A DNA stretch of 64,000 bases. Origin: an uncultured Pelagibacteraceae bacterium (GTDB lineage Bacteria; Pseudomonadota; Alphaproteobacteria; Pelagibacterales; Pelagibacteraceae). The notes beneath the pieces were generated by a model. That model had not been told where the DNA came from. It searched no databases and saw nothing but the letters and a program-made list of their open reading frames with translations. Both the position numbers and the translations under genes were made by a program. Below are positions 47,059 through 56,057 of this stretch, in pieces; position 1 is the stretch's first letter, and each line of letters starts with the position of its first letter. The stretch spans positions 62,001-126,000 of the forward strand of contig CACOXS010000001.1 in the NCBI GenBank assembly GCA_902631255.1, in the 5' to 3' direction.

Positions 47059-47543
47059 TTTTCTCTAAAAACTTTAGTTAATTCAATTAAAGAATTTTTG
47101 ATTTCTTCATTTTTAACATCATTTAGTTTATTTTTATATTTATTGTTTGTCACAGGTTTATTCTGAATTATCTTCTGATTATCTATTTTATTTTCATCGT
47201 TAAAACTTGTAAATTTTATCCGTTTTACAACTTCATCTTTAAAAAAAGCATTCATTCTATCCATAATTTCTTTTTTCGAATATTCTAACTCAACTTCATG
47301 ACCTCTATGCACCATTATTAAGAGCGTGCTTACACTGAACTTGTTAGTGTTCTTAAAAGATTTTGGATAACAAACTTTAAATAATTTTTCACCAGCAATG
47401 AATTTCCAATTATTGAGTGTTTCGGAATAAATATGACCTCTTTTATTAATAAACTTTTTAATATTTTTTGGCAAAGTGTCATTGAAAGACCTTAATCCTT
47501 GAATGCTACCAGTTCTCTGCTTAATATATTTTTTATATTGCAT
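47055..47543 (-). CDS. DUF721/DciA-family protein
   Basis: About 162 residues with the DUF721 pattern: NWKFIAGEKLFKVCYPKSFKN, LLIMVHRGHEVELEYSKKEI and the basic tail. DciA is the common bacterial helicase operator for DnaB; this family member would play that role, an inference from family. The track start is TTG 47555; ATG 47543 is preferred, and it directly abuts the ATG of divergent mutY (CATATG). First gene of the 15-gene leftward run. Confidence 0.8.
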   Translation of the reverse strand: MQYKKYIKQRTGSIQGLRSFNDTLPKNIKKFINKRGHIYSETLNNWKFIAGEKLFKVCYPKSFKNTNKFSVSTLLIMVHRGHEVELEYSKKEIMDRMNAFFKDEVVKRIKFTSFNDENKIDNQKIIQNKPVTNNKYKNKLNDVKNEEIKNSLIELTKVFREK

Positions 47544-48527
47544 ATGAAAGATCAATTTGTAACAAAAAAAATTCTTAATTGGTACGATTTAAATAAAAGA
47601 TCATTACCATGGCGAAAAAATGTTTCATCCACTAAAAAGCAATATTTTACATTAGTAAGTGAATTTATGTTACAACAAACTCAGGTTGCAACAGTTATTC
47701 CTTATTTTAATCGCTTCATTAAAAACATTCCAAATCTCGATTCACTTGCCAAAACTAGTGACAAAAAATTATATAAACTATGGGAAGGTCTTGGATATTA
47801 TTCTAGAGTAAAAAATTTAAGAAAAACTGCTCAAGTCGTTAAAAAAAATTTTCAAGGGAAATTGCCAGATACTTTTGATGATTTAATTTCTTTACCAGGA
47901 ATTGGAAATTATACTGCAAGTGCAATTTTGGCGATTGCATTTAATAAGTCTTTTATACCGCTAGATGGAAATGTTGAGAGAGTTTTAAAAAGATATCTTT
48001 TTCTTAAAAAAGAAAAAGAAATTAACAAGGAAAATCTTCACAAAAAAAAATCAATATTAGGAACATCTCCAAGATCTAGCGATTATGCGCAAGCTTTAAT
48101 GGAATTAGGGGCTTTGATTTGCAAACCTACAAATCCCAACTGTTTAAAATGTCCAATTTCAAAAAAATGTAAATCATTTCGTAAAAAAGATTTCAAACTT
48201 GTAAAGAATAGTAAAAAAAATATAGATAAATACTTTATTTTAAATGTTTATAAAAAAGATAAAAAATATCTATTGGTTAAAAATACAAAATTTAAATTTC
48301 TCAAAAACTTAAGAATATTTCCAATGCAGGAATTATCTAAACCCAAAAAATTTAATAAAACTATAAATTTTAAAATGTCCAACATGAATATGAATATTAA
48401 AATTCAATATCCAAAAAATGTTAGAGAAATATCCTCTTCATGTTGGGTTGATCAAAAAAAAATTGGTAATTCTATGTTGCCAACATTTACAAAAAAAGTT
48501 GTTAAGTATTTAGAGGGCAACTTATGA
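47544..48527 (+). CDS. mutY: A/G-specific adenine glycosylase
   Basis: A 327-residue base-excision enzyme that removes adenine mispaired with 8-oxoG. The catalytic Glu is in SEFMLQQTQVATV, the catalytic Asp in PLDGNVERVL, and the [4Fe-4S] loop is CKPTNPNCLKCPISKKC. The C-terminal NUDIX-like part is short. ATG 47544 is preferred to the track start 47499, which runs into dciA. It overlaps the FAD monooxygenase gene by 4 nt. Confidence 0.95.
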   Translation: MKDQFVTKKILNWYDLNKRSLPWRKNVSSTKKQYFTLVSEFMLQQTQVATVIPYFNRFIKNIPNLDSLAKTSDKKLYKLWEGLGYYSRVKNLRKTAQVVKKNFQGKLPDTFDDLISLPGIGNYTASAILAIAFNKSFIPLDGNVERVLKRYLFLKKEKEINKENLHKKKSILGTSPRSSDYAQALMELGALICKPTNPNCLKCPISKKCKSFRKKDFKLVKNSKKNIDKYFILNVYKKDKKYLLVKNTKFKFLKNLRIFPMQELSKPKKFNKTINFKMSNMNMNIKIQYPKNVREISSSCWVDQKKIGNSMLPTFTKKVVKYLEGNL

Positions 48528-49666
48528 AAAAAATAGCCATTATCGGAGCTGGTATTTCAGGATTATTTATTGCTAATTTGTTCAAGAAAAACTCAGATTA
48601 TCAAGTGGTAATTTATGAGAAAAATAATTCGATTAATCTTGAGGAAGGTTATGGAATTCAATTATCCGTAAATAGTGTGAAGCTCTTAAATGAAATTGAA
48701 TTTAATAAATTTGAAAATGCAAGAAAGTTTAATCCAAAAAAGATTATTTTTTTTTCATCTAAAAACTTCAAAAAGATATGTGATTTGAATATCTCTGATT
48801 TTAATTCAAAGAATTGTCAGTACACTACTCTGAAAAGATCTGATTTAATAAATTTTTTGAAAAAGGATATTGAAAATTTAATTAAATTTAATCATAATGT
48901 TGCGAGTATAAATAAAGAAAATCAGAAAATTCAACTTACTTTTGAGAACAATGAAATTTTTGAATGTGATTATTTAATCATTTCTGATGGAGTTTTTTCA
49001 AAAAGTAGGAGTTTGATTTCCAACAATAAAAGTCAACCAAAATACAATAACACACTAGCGATCAGAGGAAAGATAACAAATTCTTCCAAAATCGATAATG
49101 AAAATATTTCATTATTTTTAGGCTCTGATTTTCATCAGGTAATTTATCCAGTAACTCAAAACGGAGACTTAAATTTTATAGCAATTATGAAGTATGAACT
49201 TACTTTAGAACAACAAAAAAATTATTCTTTATTCAAAGAAAATTCCTTCATTAGAAAAGTTTTAGAAAAGGTTCCAAAAGAAAATAAAGAATTTTTTGAT
49301 AAAATTAAGGAGTTAAAAATATTCCCAGTATTTGTTAGTAAAGACTTTTTTAAAACAAATGATAGTAACATTAATTTTATAGGTGATGCTTTTTTTGCTT
49401 TTCCTCCTTCATTTGCTCAGGGGGCATCTCAGTCCATAGAGGGTGCTTATGAATTATATAAAAGTATAGAAAATAACTCAGAATGGAATTTCTTTAAAAA
49501 TAGAGTCATTAAAACTAAAATGGTTAATAAGAGATCTAAACTAAATCAATTCGCATTTCATTTATCCAATCCTGTGGCTGTTTTTTTTAGAAATATTTTT
49601 TTGAAAAAATTTATTAAAAACAAAAGGTTTTTAGATTTTTATTTAGGTAAAATTTATAATAATTAA
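48524..49666 (+). CDS. FAD-dependent monooxygenase (UbiH/PHBH-like family)
   Basis: A 380-residue flavoprotein with N-terminal dinucleotide site IAIIGAGISGLFIANLFK, the middle DG motif around CDYLIISDGVFSKSRSLI, and the C-terminal GDAFFAFPPSFAQGASQSIEGAYEL. It belongs to the aromatic hydroxylase branch; ubiquinone ring hydroxylation is possible but not shown. It follows mutY (4 nt overlap) and overlaps convergent ccrM by 4 nt. Confidence 0.8.
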   Translation: MKKIAIIGAGISGLFIANLFKKNSDYQVVIYEKNNSINLEEGYGIQLSVNSVKLLNEIEFNKFENARKFNPKKIIFFSSKNFKKICDLNISDFNSKNCQYTTLKRSDLINFLKKDIENLIKFNHNVASINKENQKIQLTFENNEIFECDYLIISDGVFSKSRSLISNNKSQPKYNNTLAIRGKITNSSKIDNENISLFLGSDFHQVIYPVTQNGDLNFIAIMKYELTLEQQKNYSLFKENSFIRKVLEKVPKENKEFFDKIKELKIFPVFVSKDFFKTNDSNINFIGDAFFAFPPSFAQGASQSIEGAYELYKSIENNSEWNFFKNRVIKTKMVNKRSKLNQFAFHLSNPVAVFFRNIFLKKFIKNKRFLDFYLGKIYNN

Positions 49667-50733
49667 TTTTTTGAAATTAATCTTTGTCTTAAATTATCTA
49701 TAGGTACTATTTGCCCGTTAAGATTATAATGCCAATAAGTCCAACCATTACAACTTTCTGCTCCCAATATTGATGCAGCTACCTTGTGAATAGAGCCCTC
49801 TTTTTTGGCATGTTTTATACTTCCATCAGCCATAATTTTTGCACTGATTTTCTTTTTATTATCAAAAATAGTAGTGCCTGGTTTAATTATTCCTAATTCA
49901 ACCAATGACCCAAAAGGTATTCTTGGCTTAGATCTACCATTTTGCAAAGTGTCTAAATAATCATCTTCTATAGGTTTTGTATTTTTTAGTCGTTGTTCAG
50001 CAGCCTTATAATAGGTTTTTTCTTTTTCAATTCCGTAATAATTTCTACCCAATTTTTTTGCAACTGTTGCTGTTGTTCCTGATCCTAAAAAAGGATCTAA
50101 AACTAAATCATTTTTATTTGAGGTTGCTAATAAAATTCTGTGAAGTAGTGCCTCAGGTTTTTGAGTAGAGTGAACTTTTTTACCATCCTTTTTAAGTCTT
50201 TCAGAACCATTACAAATCGATAACTCCCAGTTCGATCTCATTTGAAGATCATCATTTAAACATTTTAAAGATTGATAATTAAAAGTGTATTTTGATTTTT
50301 CTGATTTTGATGCCCAAATCAAAGTTTCATGTGCATTAGTAAAACGTGTCCCTCTGAAATTTGGCATAGGATTTTTTTTATTCCAGATGACATCATTTAA
50401 AATCCAAAAACCTAAATTTTGAATAGCGGTGCCAACTCTAAAAATGTTATGGTAACTGCCAATCACCCAAATAGCTCCATTTTTTTTCAAAATTCTTTTA
50501 CATTCTGTTAACCACGAGTAGGTAAATTCATCATACTTTTTAAAATTTTCAAATTGATCCCATTTATCATTGACTGCATTTACCTTAGACCTATCGGGTC
50601 TTAAAAGCTCATTTCTTAACTGTAAGTTGTAAGGAGGGTCGGCAAAAATTAAATCAAAAGTCTCACTAGGGATTTTTTTTAGTTCCCTTAAACTATCTCC
50701 GTTTATTAATTTGTTTCTAAAGTCTAAATTCAT
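49663..50733 (-). CDS. ccrM: Cell-cycle DNA adenine methyltransferase CcrM (GANTC)
   Basis: A 356-residue beta-class N6-adenine methyltransferase. The catalytic motif is FADPPYNLQL, the SAM loop LDPFLGSGTTATVAKKLGR, and KVHSTQKPEALLHR is CcrM-like. The C-terminal domain with GSIHKVAASILGAESCNGWTYWHY matches the CcrM DNA-recognition tail. CcrM methylates GANTC in alphaproteobacteria. ATG 50733 is preferred over the track start 50775. Two GANTC sites lie just upstream. Confidence 0.93.
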   Translation of the reverse strand: MNLDFRNKLINGDSLRELKKIPSETFDLIFADPPYNLQLRNELLRPDRSKVNAVNDKWDQFENFKKYDEFTYSWLTECKRILKKNGAIWVIGSYHNIFRVGTAIQNLGFWILNDVIWNKKNPMPNFRGTRFTNAHETLIWASKSEKSKYTFNYQSLKCLNDDLQMRSNWELSICNGSERLKKDGKKVHSTQKPEALLHRILLATSNKNDLVLDPFLGSGTTATVAKKLGRNYYGIEKEKTYYKAAEQRLKNTKPIEDDYLDTLQNGRSKPRIPFGSLVELGIIKPGTTIFDNKKKISAKIMADGSIKHAKKEGSIHKVAASILGAESCNGWTYWHYNLNGQIVPIDNLRQRLISKN

Positions 50734-50750
50734 TTTATAAAAATAAATTA

Positions 50751-50766
50751 GACTCCAAAAAGATTC
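50751..50766 (-). promoter_or_regulatory. Two GANTC sites in the ccrM leader
   Basis: GACTC (50751-50755) and GATTC (50762-50766) lie 18-33 nt upstream of the ccrM start codon. In Caulobacter, methylation of GANTC sites in the ccrM leader represses its own transcription. Here the arrangement suggests the same, an inference from position. Confidence 0.45.
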
Positions 50767-50852
50767 TTGGGTCAACCTAGGATTGAATTATTTGGATTTC
50801 ATTTGTATGATGGTGGTTCACAACAACTACATCTGGTGTTTCTACGTGAAAC

Positions 50853-51413
50853 CTATTTTAACTTGCTGATCGGTGAGAAGGTTCTTCTATGGTGAGAAGT
50901 AATCCCAAATTTTTTTATAGCTTTAAGATGTTGTTTAGTCCCATATCCATAATTTTGGCTCCAGTAATAATTTTTAAATTTCTTACCTAACTTAGAGATC
51001 ATTTTATCACGTGTAACTTTTGCTATGATTGATGCTGCAGAAATTGATGGTATTTTTTGATCACCTTTAATAACTGATTGAAGTTTATAATTTTTTAAAT
51101 TTGGTGTTTTATTTCCATCGACCAAAATCAGTTTTGGTTTTTTTTTGAGTTTTTTAATCGCTCTCTCCATAGCCAATAGGCTTGCATGAAGAATATTTAT
51201 TTTTTCAATTTCTAAGACAGAAGCTTTACCTGTAGCCCAAATAGAGTTTTTTTTAATGTATTTAGCTAAAAATTCTCGTTTATTTTTTCTCAAACTTTTT
51301 GAGTCTTTCAATAACTTCTTATTGATGGACTTGTTCAATATTACGGCTGCTGCAAAAACAGGTCCAATTAAGCTACCTCTGCCAACTTCATCAACTCCAG
51401 CAATAGTTTTCAT
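50853..51413 (-). CDS. rnhB: Ribonuclease HII
   Basis: A 186-residue nuclease that removes ribonucleotides from DNA. The N terminus AGVDEVGRGSLIGPVFAAAVIL carries the two first acidic residues; ILVDGNKTP and ASIIAKVTRDKMI complete the active site. It shares one base with the UDG gene. In many alphaproteobacteria rnhB precedes ccrM, as here. Confidence 0.95.
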   Translation of the reverse strand: MKTIAGVDEVGRGSLIGPVFAAAVILNKSINKKLLKDSKSLRKNKREFLAKYIKKNSIWATGKASVLEIEKINILHASLLAMERAIKKLKKKPKLILVDGNKTPNLKNYKLQSVIKGDQKIPSISAASIIAKVTRDKMISKLGKKFKNYYWSQNYGYGTKQHLKAIKKFGITSHHRRTFSPISKLK

Positions 51414-52129
51414 TAAATCCTAATATTTAAATCTTGAATTTTTTGTTTAATTTTTTTTAGATCTTCCCATGAAAATTTTTTGTTTTCTGGAAATCTAATT
51501 AGATAAGAGGGGCTAAAAGAAATCATGATAGGAATAGTTTTATTCTTCAAAATTATTTCTTTCCACTTACCTCTTTCATTAGATATTTTGCTTAATCCTG
51601 TAATTGCCTCCATTGCTGTGCTACCCATTAAAATTAAAATTTTTGGATCTATTATCGAAATGTGTTCTTTTAAAAATATTGCATAACGTTTTATCTCCTG
51701 TCCGGTGGGTTTTCTATCTTCTGGTGGTCTGAAATTAATTGAGTAGGTAATGTAAATATTTTCTCTTTTTATATTGATTGCTAGTAACATTTTATTTAAG
51801 AGATTACCCACTTCTCCTTGAAAGCATAAACCAGTTTCATCCTCTATTTCGCCTGGAGTTTCTCCAATTAACATAACATCAGCATTAATATTACCTTCGC
51901 CCAGGACTAAATTTTTAGAATTATTTTTTAAATTACAATTTTTAATTGAATTAATCTTTGTTTTAAGATCATTCAGCAATCCATTTTTACTAATTGAAGT
52001 TTCTTTATTTTCAGCTGAGTCGACTTTAAATCTATTGATTGGTCTATCGCTAAAAATAAAATCAGTTTTAATTGTTTTCATGAATTCTTGAGCATATTTA
52101 GCATTTTGATTTAAGGTCTTTTTAATCAT
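51413..52129 (-). CDS. Divergent uracil-DNA glycosylase (family 4-like)
   Basis: A 238-residue protein with the UDG fold. Motif 1 is LIGETPGEIEDETG, followed by QGEVGNLLNKMLL. In place of the usual family-4 iron-sulfur Cys motifs there is SINFRPPEDRKPTGQEIKRY, with Phe and Tyr where Cys are expected; only one N-terminal Cys (KNCNLK) remains. The motif 2 His is also replaced: SFSPSYLIRFPE. So cluster binding and perhaps activity are doubtful. It heads UDG-rnhB-ccrM. Confidence 0.75.
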   Translation of the reverse strand: MIKKTLNQNAKYAQEFMKTIKTDFIFSDRPINRFKVDSAENKETSISKNGLLNDLKTKINSIKNCNLKNNSKNLVLGEGNINADVMLIGETPGEIEDETGLCFQGEVGNLLNKMLLAINIKRENIYITYSINFRPPEDRKPTGQEIKRYAIFLKEHISIIDPKILILMGSTAMEAITGLSKISNERGKWKEIILKNKTIPIMISFSPSYLIRFPENKKFSWEDLKKIKQKIQDLNIRI

Positions 52130-52140
52130 ACAATGTATTA

Positions 52141-53826
52141 ATGGTTCTTAAAAATATTAAATTTATACTTATTATATTATTATTTTATCAGAACACTTTG
52201 TTTACGAAAAGTAATTCTTTTGAAAAAATTGATTCTAAAAATTTATCAAAATATTTCTCAGGTATAGTTGCTTTTGGTAATAAAAAAAATTCTGAAGCTT
52301 TAGATTTTTTTGATTCATCTAAAATTTTGATTAATGCTCATAATCCATTTTTAAAAAGGTATGTATCTTCATTGGTATTGGAGAATAAAGTATTGCAAGC
52401 GATTCAAATTATTAAACAAAATTATGAAAATGAAAATATAGATTTTTTCGAATTTTATTTATTATTAATAATTGATAGTTTAAAAAAAAACGAGTTAGAT
52501 ATTGCTTACGAATATATTTCTATTGCAAATAATTTTGCAGAGCAGGATAGGTTTAATTTAGCAATTTTAGAAAACTTAAAACAATATGTTTACCTTTTTA
52601 AAGAAAAAAAATTTTTAGACGATAAGAAAAACTTTGGAAGACTATCTTATATTTCAGAAACATTTCAAAAGTGTTATTTAGATGATCCTAATACAGGGAG
52701 ATATTTCTCAAAATTGATTAATGATACTGAGTCGGATTTTACTAGATATATTTATTTTTATATAAGCCACTTAGTTGAAAACGGTAATTTAAACGAAGCA
52801 AAAGTAATTACTGATGAAATAGAATTTTTAAATTCAACATTGCTACTATCACAAGGTAAAAGTTGGATTGACAATGGAAACTTACAAAAGTTTAAAGAGG
52901 TCTTTTCATGTAAAAATCAAAATGATTTAATTGCTGAATTTTTGTTTTTAATATCAAATCTGTATTCTGCACAAGACAATTACGAGATGTCAAATTTTTA
53001 CTTAAATTTATCAAATTTTCTTAATCCTAGATTTGTATTTAATTTATCGCTAGTTGCTGAAAATCATTATTTTAATAAAGATTATGAAAAGGCAAAAAAA
53101 GTTCTTAAAAAATTTAAAAAGGATGATGATTTTTACTATTGGTTTAGATTAAAAAAAGAAGCGCAAATAATTTCAGCGCAAAGAAATAATCAAGAGTCTC
53201 TTAACTTTATTAAATTTAATTTTGATAAAATTAAAAATCCAAATGAAAAAATATTATTTGATGTCGCTAATTTTTACAAAAAAGCAAAAAATTACGAGGA
53301 AGCAATAAGATATTACTCTAAAATTATTAAAAATTTGGATGATAATTCGGATATGAAATCAGATATTCTATATCGAAGAGGAGGTACATATGAACGAATT
53401 AAAAATTATGAAAAAGCCGATAAAGATTTAATTGATGCACTTCAAATTACACCTGACGATGCTTATATACTAAATTACCTTGCTTATTCATGGCTTGAGA
53501 GGGATTATAAAATTAATGAAGCGATAAAAATGCTTGAAACAGCTTACGAACTTGAGAGTGATGATCCATATATAATAGACTCTATAGGTTGGGCTTATTA
53601 TTTAACTGATGATTATCCAAGAGCTGAAAAATTTTTGAAAAGAGCCGTAGAATTGATGCCAGATGATCCGATAGTGAATGACCATTACGGCGATATTTTG
53701 TGGAAGCTCAATAGAAAAATCCAGGCTAGATATTTTTGGACCAATGTATTGAAAATGAAAGATGCTGAAAAAGAATTAATTGAAAAAATTAATATTAAGA
53801 TGATCGAAGGTCTTAAAAGCTCTTAA
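52141..53826 (+). CDS. Secreted TPR-repeat protein
   Basis: A 561-residue protein with an N-terminal signal peptide (ILIILLFYQNTLF) and helical repeats across the whole length. Clear TPR motifs are seen from about residue 380 on, for example NYEEAIRYYSKIIKNL, NYEKADKDLIDALQITP, NEAIKMLETAYELESDDP and YPRAEKFLKRAVELMPDDP. It is probably periplasmic or outer-membrane associated. It directly precedes ispE, a common alphaproteobacterial order; the role is unknown. Confidence 0.85.
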   Translation: MVLKNIKFILIILLFYQNTLFTKSNSFEKIDSKNLSKYFSGIVAFGNKKNSEALDFFDSSKILINAHNPFLKRYVSSLVLENKVLQAIQIIKQNYENENIDFFEFYLLLIIDSLKKNELDIAYEYISIANNFAEQDRFNLAILENLKQYVYLFKEKKFLDDKKNFGRLSYISETFQKCYLDDPNTGRYFSKLINDTESDFTRYIYFYISHLVENGNLNEAKVITDEIEFLNSTLLLSQGKSWIDNGNLQKFKEVFSCKNQNDLIAEFLFLISNLYSAQDNYEMSNFYLNLSNFLNPRFVFNLSLVAENHYFNKDYEKAKKVLKKFKKDDDFYYWFRLKKEAQIISAQRNNQESLNFIKFNFDKIKNPNEKILFDVANFYKKAKNYEEAIRYYSKIIKNLDDNSDMKSDILYRRGGTYERIKNYEKADKDLIDALQITPDDAYILNYLAYSWLERDYKINEAIKMLETAYELESDDPYIIDSIGWAYYLTDDYPRAEKFLKRAVELMPDDPIVNDHYGDILWKLNRKIQARYFWTNVLKMKDAEKELIEKINIKMIEGLKSS

Positions 53827-54672
53827 ATGCACTTTTCCAGAATAAAATCACACGCGAAATTAAATTTGGCATTAAATGTTATAAGCAAAAGTAAATCTTT
53901 TCACAATATAGAGAGCATAATAAGCTTTGTAGATTTGCATGACATAATTTTGATCAAAAAAATTAAATCAAAAAAAAATTTAATTTCATTCAATGGAAAA
54001 TTTTCTCGAAAGATAGGTAAGAAAAATACTGTTTCTAAATTATTTGAGATCTTAGAAAACAAAAAAATTTTGAAAAACCAAAGATTTCAAATCAAAATCA
54101 AAAAATCTATACCTGATAAAGCTGGTCTTGGAGGTGGCTCAATGAATGCAGCAAGTATACTAAGGTATTTGGCACATAAGAGAATAATCAATATCAAAAA
54201 TAAAGAAATGTTAAAAATTTCTAAGTTAATTGGTTCAGATGTCATGTTAGGCTTAAACTATAAAAGTAAGATTTTAAATTCAAGAAATAAAATAAAGTAT
54301 TTTAACAATGTAAAAAAAATTTACCCATTAATCGTTAAACCAAATTTTGGTTGTTCGACTAAGGAAATTTATTCAAAGGTTAGAAAGTTTGATAAAGCAA
54401 AATTTAGCAACGGAGCAAAAAAAATGTTTGATATCAATTTTTTAAAAGATATGAAAAATTCCTTAGAAACAATAGCTTTTTTAAAATACCCAAGATTAAA
54501 AAATATAAAACTTTATTTAGAGAATTCTCTAAACCCAGTTTTTGTAAGAATGACAGGATCGGGATCAGCTTTAGTTGCATATTTTCAAACAAAAAAAAGA
54601 TGTGAACGTGCGAAAAAAAGGTTTATTCAAAAATACAAAAATATCTGGTGTATAGCCTCAAAAACTATATAA
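53827..54672 (+). CDS. ispE: 4-diphosphocytidyl-2-C-methyl-D-erythritol kinase
   Basis: A 281-residue GHMP kinase of the MEP pathway. The ATP motif is IPDKAGLGGGSMNAASILRYL; the N terminus has SHAKLNLALNVISK and the C terminus RMTGSGSALVAYF. It starts at the base after the TPR protein's stop. With ispH elsewhere in the window it supports IPP supply for quinone and retinal. tRNA-Gln follows 33 nt later. Confidence 0.95.
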   Translation: MHFSRIKSHAKLNLALNVISKSKSFHNIESIISFVDLHDIILIKKIKSKKNLISFNGKFSRKIGKKNTVSKLFEILENKKILKNQRFQIKIKKSIPDKAGLGGGSMNAASILRYLAHKRIINIKNKEMLKISKLIGSDVMLGLNYKSKILNSRNKIKYFNNVKKIYPLIVKPNFGCSTKEIYSKVRKFDKAKFSNGAKKMFDINFLKDMKNSLETIAFLKYPRLKNIKLYLENSLNPVFVRMTGSGSALVAYFQTKKRCERAKKRFIQKYKNIWCIASKTI

Positions 54673-54705
54673 ATTTGATACTTTTGTGTTATACGAACTT
54701 AATAT

Positions 54706-54779
54706 TGGGGCGTAGCCAAGCGGTAAGGCACGGGTTTTTGGTACCTGCATCCTAGGTTCGAATCCTAGCGCCCCAGCCA
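54706..54779 (+). tRNA. tRNA-Gln (anticodon TTG)
   Basis: The acceptor stem TGGGGCG pairs perfectly with CGCCCCA; D arm, anticodon loop TTTTTGGTA with TTG, and T arm (CCTAGGTTCGAATCCTAG) are clear. CCA is encoded (54777-54779). The cca start codon is only 3 bases further on. Confidence 0.95.
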
Positions 54780-54782
54780 AGT

Positions 54783-56057
54783 ATGAAAAATTTTTTAGAT
54801 ACAATTTTTTTTAGATCAAATAATTTAAATTATATAAGTCAAAGTATTCGAGATTTAACAAAAAATACTCCAGCAAATAAAATATTTAAAGCCATAAATT
54901 CTTGTTCATCAGATAGTGAAGTAAGATTTGTAGGAGGTTGCATTAGAAAAATCATTAATAAAGAAATAGTTAATGATATTGATATGGCTACAAATCTTGA
55001 TCCTCAAAAGGTTTGTGAAGTTTTGAGAGAAAATAAAATTGATTATTACGAAACTGGTATTGAACATGGAACAGTTACAGCAATTGTAGAAGGGTATAAA
55101 TTTGAGATTACCTCATTAAGAGAAGATATTTTAACAGATGGAAGACATGCAAAAGTGAAATTTTCAAAAAATTGGAAAGAGGATGCATTGAGAAGGGATT
55201 TTACTATTAATTCCATTTACGCAGATGAAGAAGGAAACTTGTTCGATCCCTTTGAGGGTAAAAAAGACCTAGAAAACGGTTTCGTAAATTTTATAGGAGA
55301 CGCTGATAAAAGAATTAAAGAAGATTATTTAAGAATTTTAAGATATTTAAGATTTTTTGCCCATTACTCTAAGCATCCGCATAATCCAGAATTAATCAGA
55401 AAACTTAAAATTAATATTGGTGGCATCTCAAAATTATCTAAAGAGAGATTGTTAGATGAGTTAAAAAAAATAACTCAGTTAGAAATATTAGAAAAATTAG
55501 CTGATGATAAATTGAGCTCAGAATTATTTTTAATTGTTTTTCCTGAATTAAATAATTTAAAAACTTTTTCAAAATTAAATTCAAAAAAAAAACAAATAAT
55601 TAATAAAGCTGATTTTGTCTTTCTATTATCTTTAATGATTATTGATGAGACAGATAATGCAGATTATTTTATGTACAAATTTAATATTTCTAAAAAAGAT
55701 CAAAAAAGAATTAAAATTATTGATAATTTTTTTAAGGAAAAAATCGGACCAAAAACTTTTAGAGAGGAAAATTTTAATGCTATTTTTTATTATAATGGTA
55801 AACAAGCTGTAACTGATATTCTTAATTATCATTTAATAAAATCAAAAAAAAATTCTGAAAATATTCAAAAATTAATCGATGTCTATAAAGATAAAACAAT
55901 ACCAAAAATGCCTGTAGGCGCAGAATTTTTAATGGAAAAATTCAATATTCCTGAGGGTAAACAATTGGGTGTAAAACTAAAAATAATTGAAGAAGAATGG
56001 GTGAAAAATAATTTTCAAATTTCAAATGAACAAGTAAGTCAAATTGTTAACGATTAG
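54783..56057 (+). CDS. cca: CCA-adding tRNA nucleotidyltransferase
   Basis: A 424-residue class II nucleotidyltransferase that adds or repairs the 3' CCA of tRNAs. Motifs are RFVGGCIRKIINKEIVNDIDMATN, then EITSLREDILTDGRHAKV, EDALRRDFTINSIY and the RILRYLRFFAHY helix. No HD domain is seen. ATG 54783 is the only plausible start, and it lies 3 bases after the encoded CCA of tRNA-Gln, so the ribosome site would be within the tRNA. Overlaps greA by 4 nt convergently. Confidence 0.9.
   Translation: MKNFLDTIFFRSNNLNYISQSIRDLTKNTPANKIFKAINSCSSDSEVRFVGGCIRKIINKEIVNDIDMATNLDPQKVCEVLRENKIDYYETGIEHGTVTAIVEGYKFEITSLREDILTDGRHAKVKFSKNWKEDALRRDFTINSIYADEEGNLFDPFEGKKDLENGFVNFIGDADKRIKEDYLRILRYLRFFAHYSKHPHNPELIRKLKINIGGISKLSKERLLDELKKITQLEILEKLADDKLSSELFLIVFPELNNLKTFSKLNSKKKQIINKADFVFLLSLMIIDETDNADYFMYKFNISKKDQKRIKIIDNFFKEKIGPKTFREENFNAIFYYNGKQAVTDILNYHLIKSKKNSENIQKLIDVYKDKTIPKMPVGAEFLMEKFNIPEGKQLGVKLKIIEEEWVKNNFQISNEQVSQIVND

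Noticed and set aside
35470-47543. A rhodopsin gene within the retinal cluster
   Set aside because: All ORFs between atpF and ispH are accounted for as crtI, crtB, crtY and blh; no seven-helix opsin with a retinal Lys motif is present.
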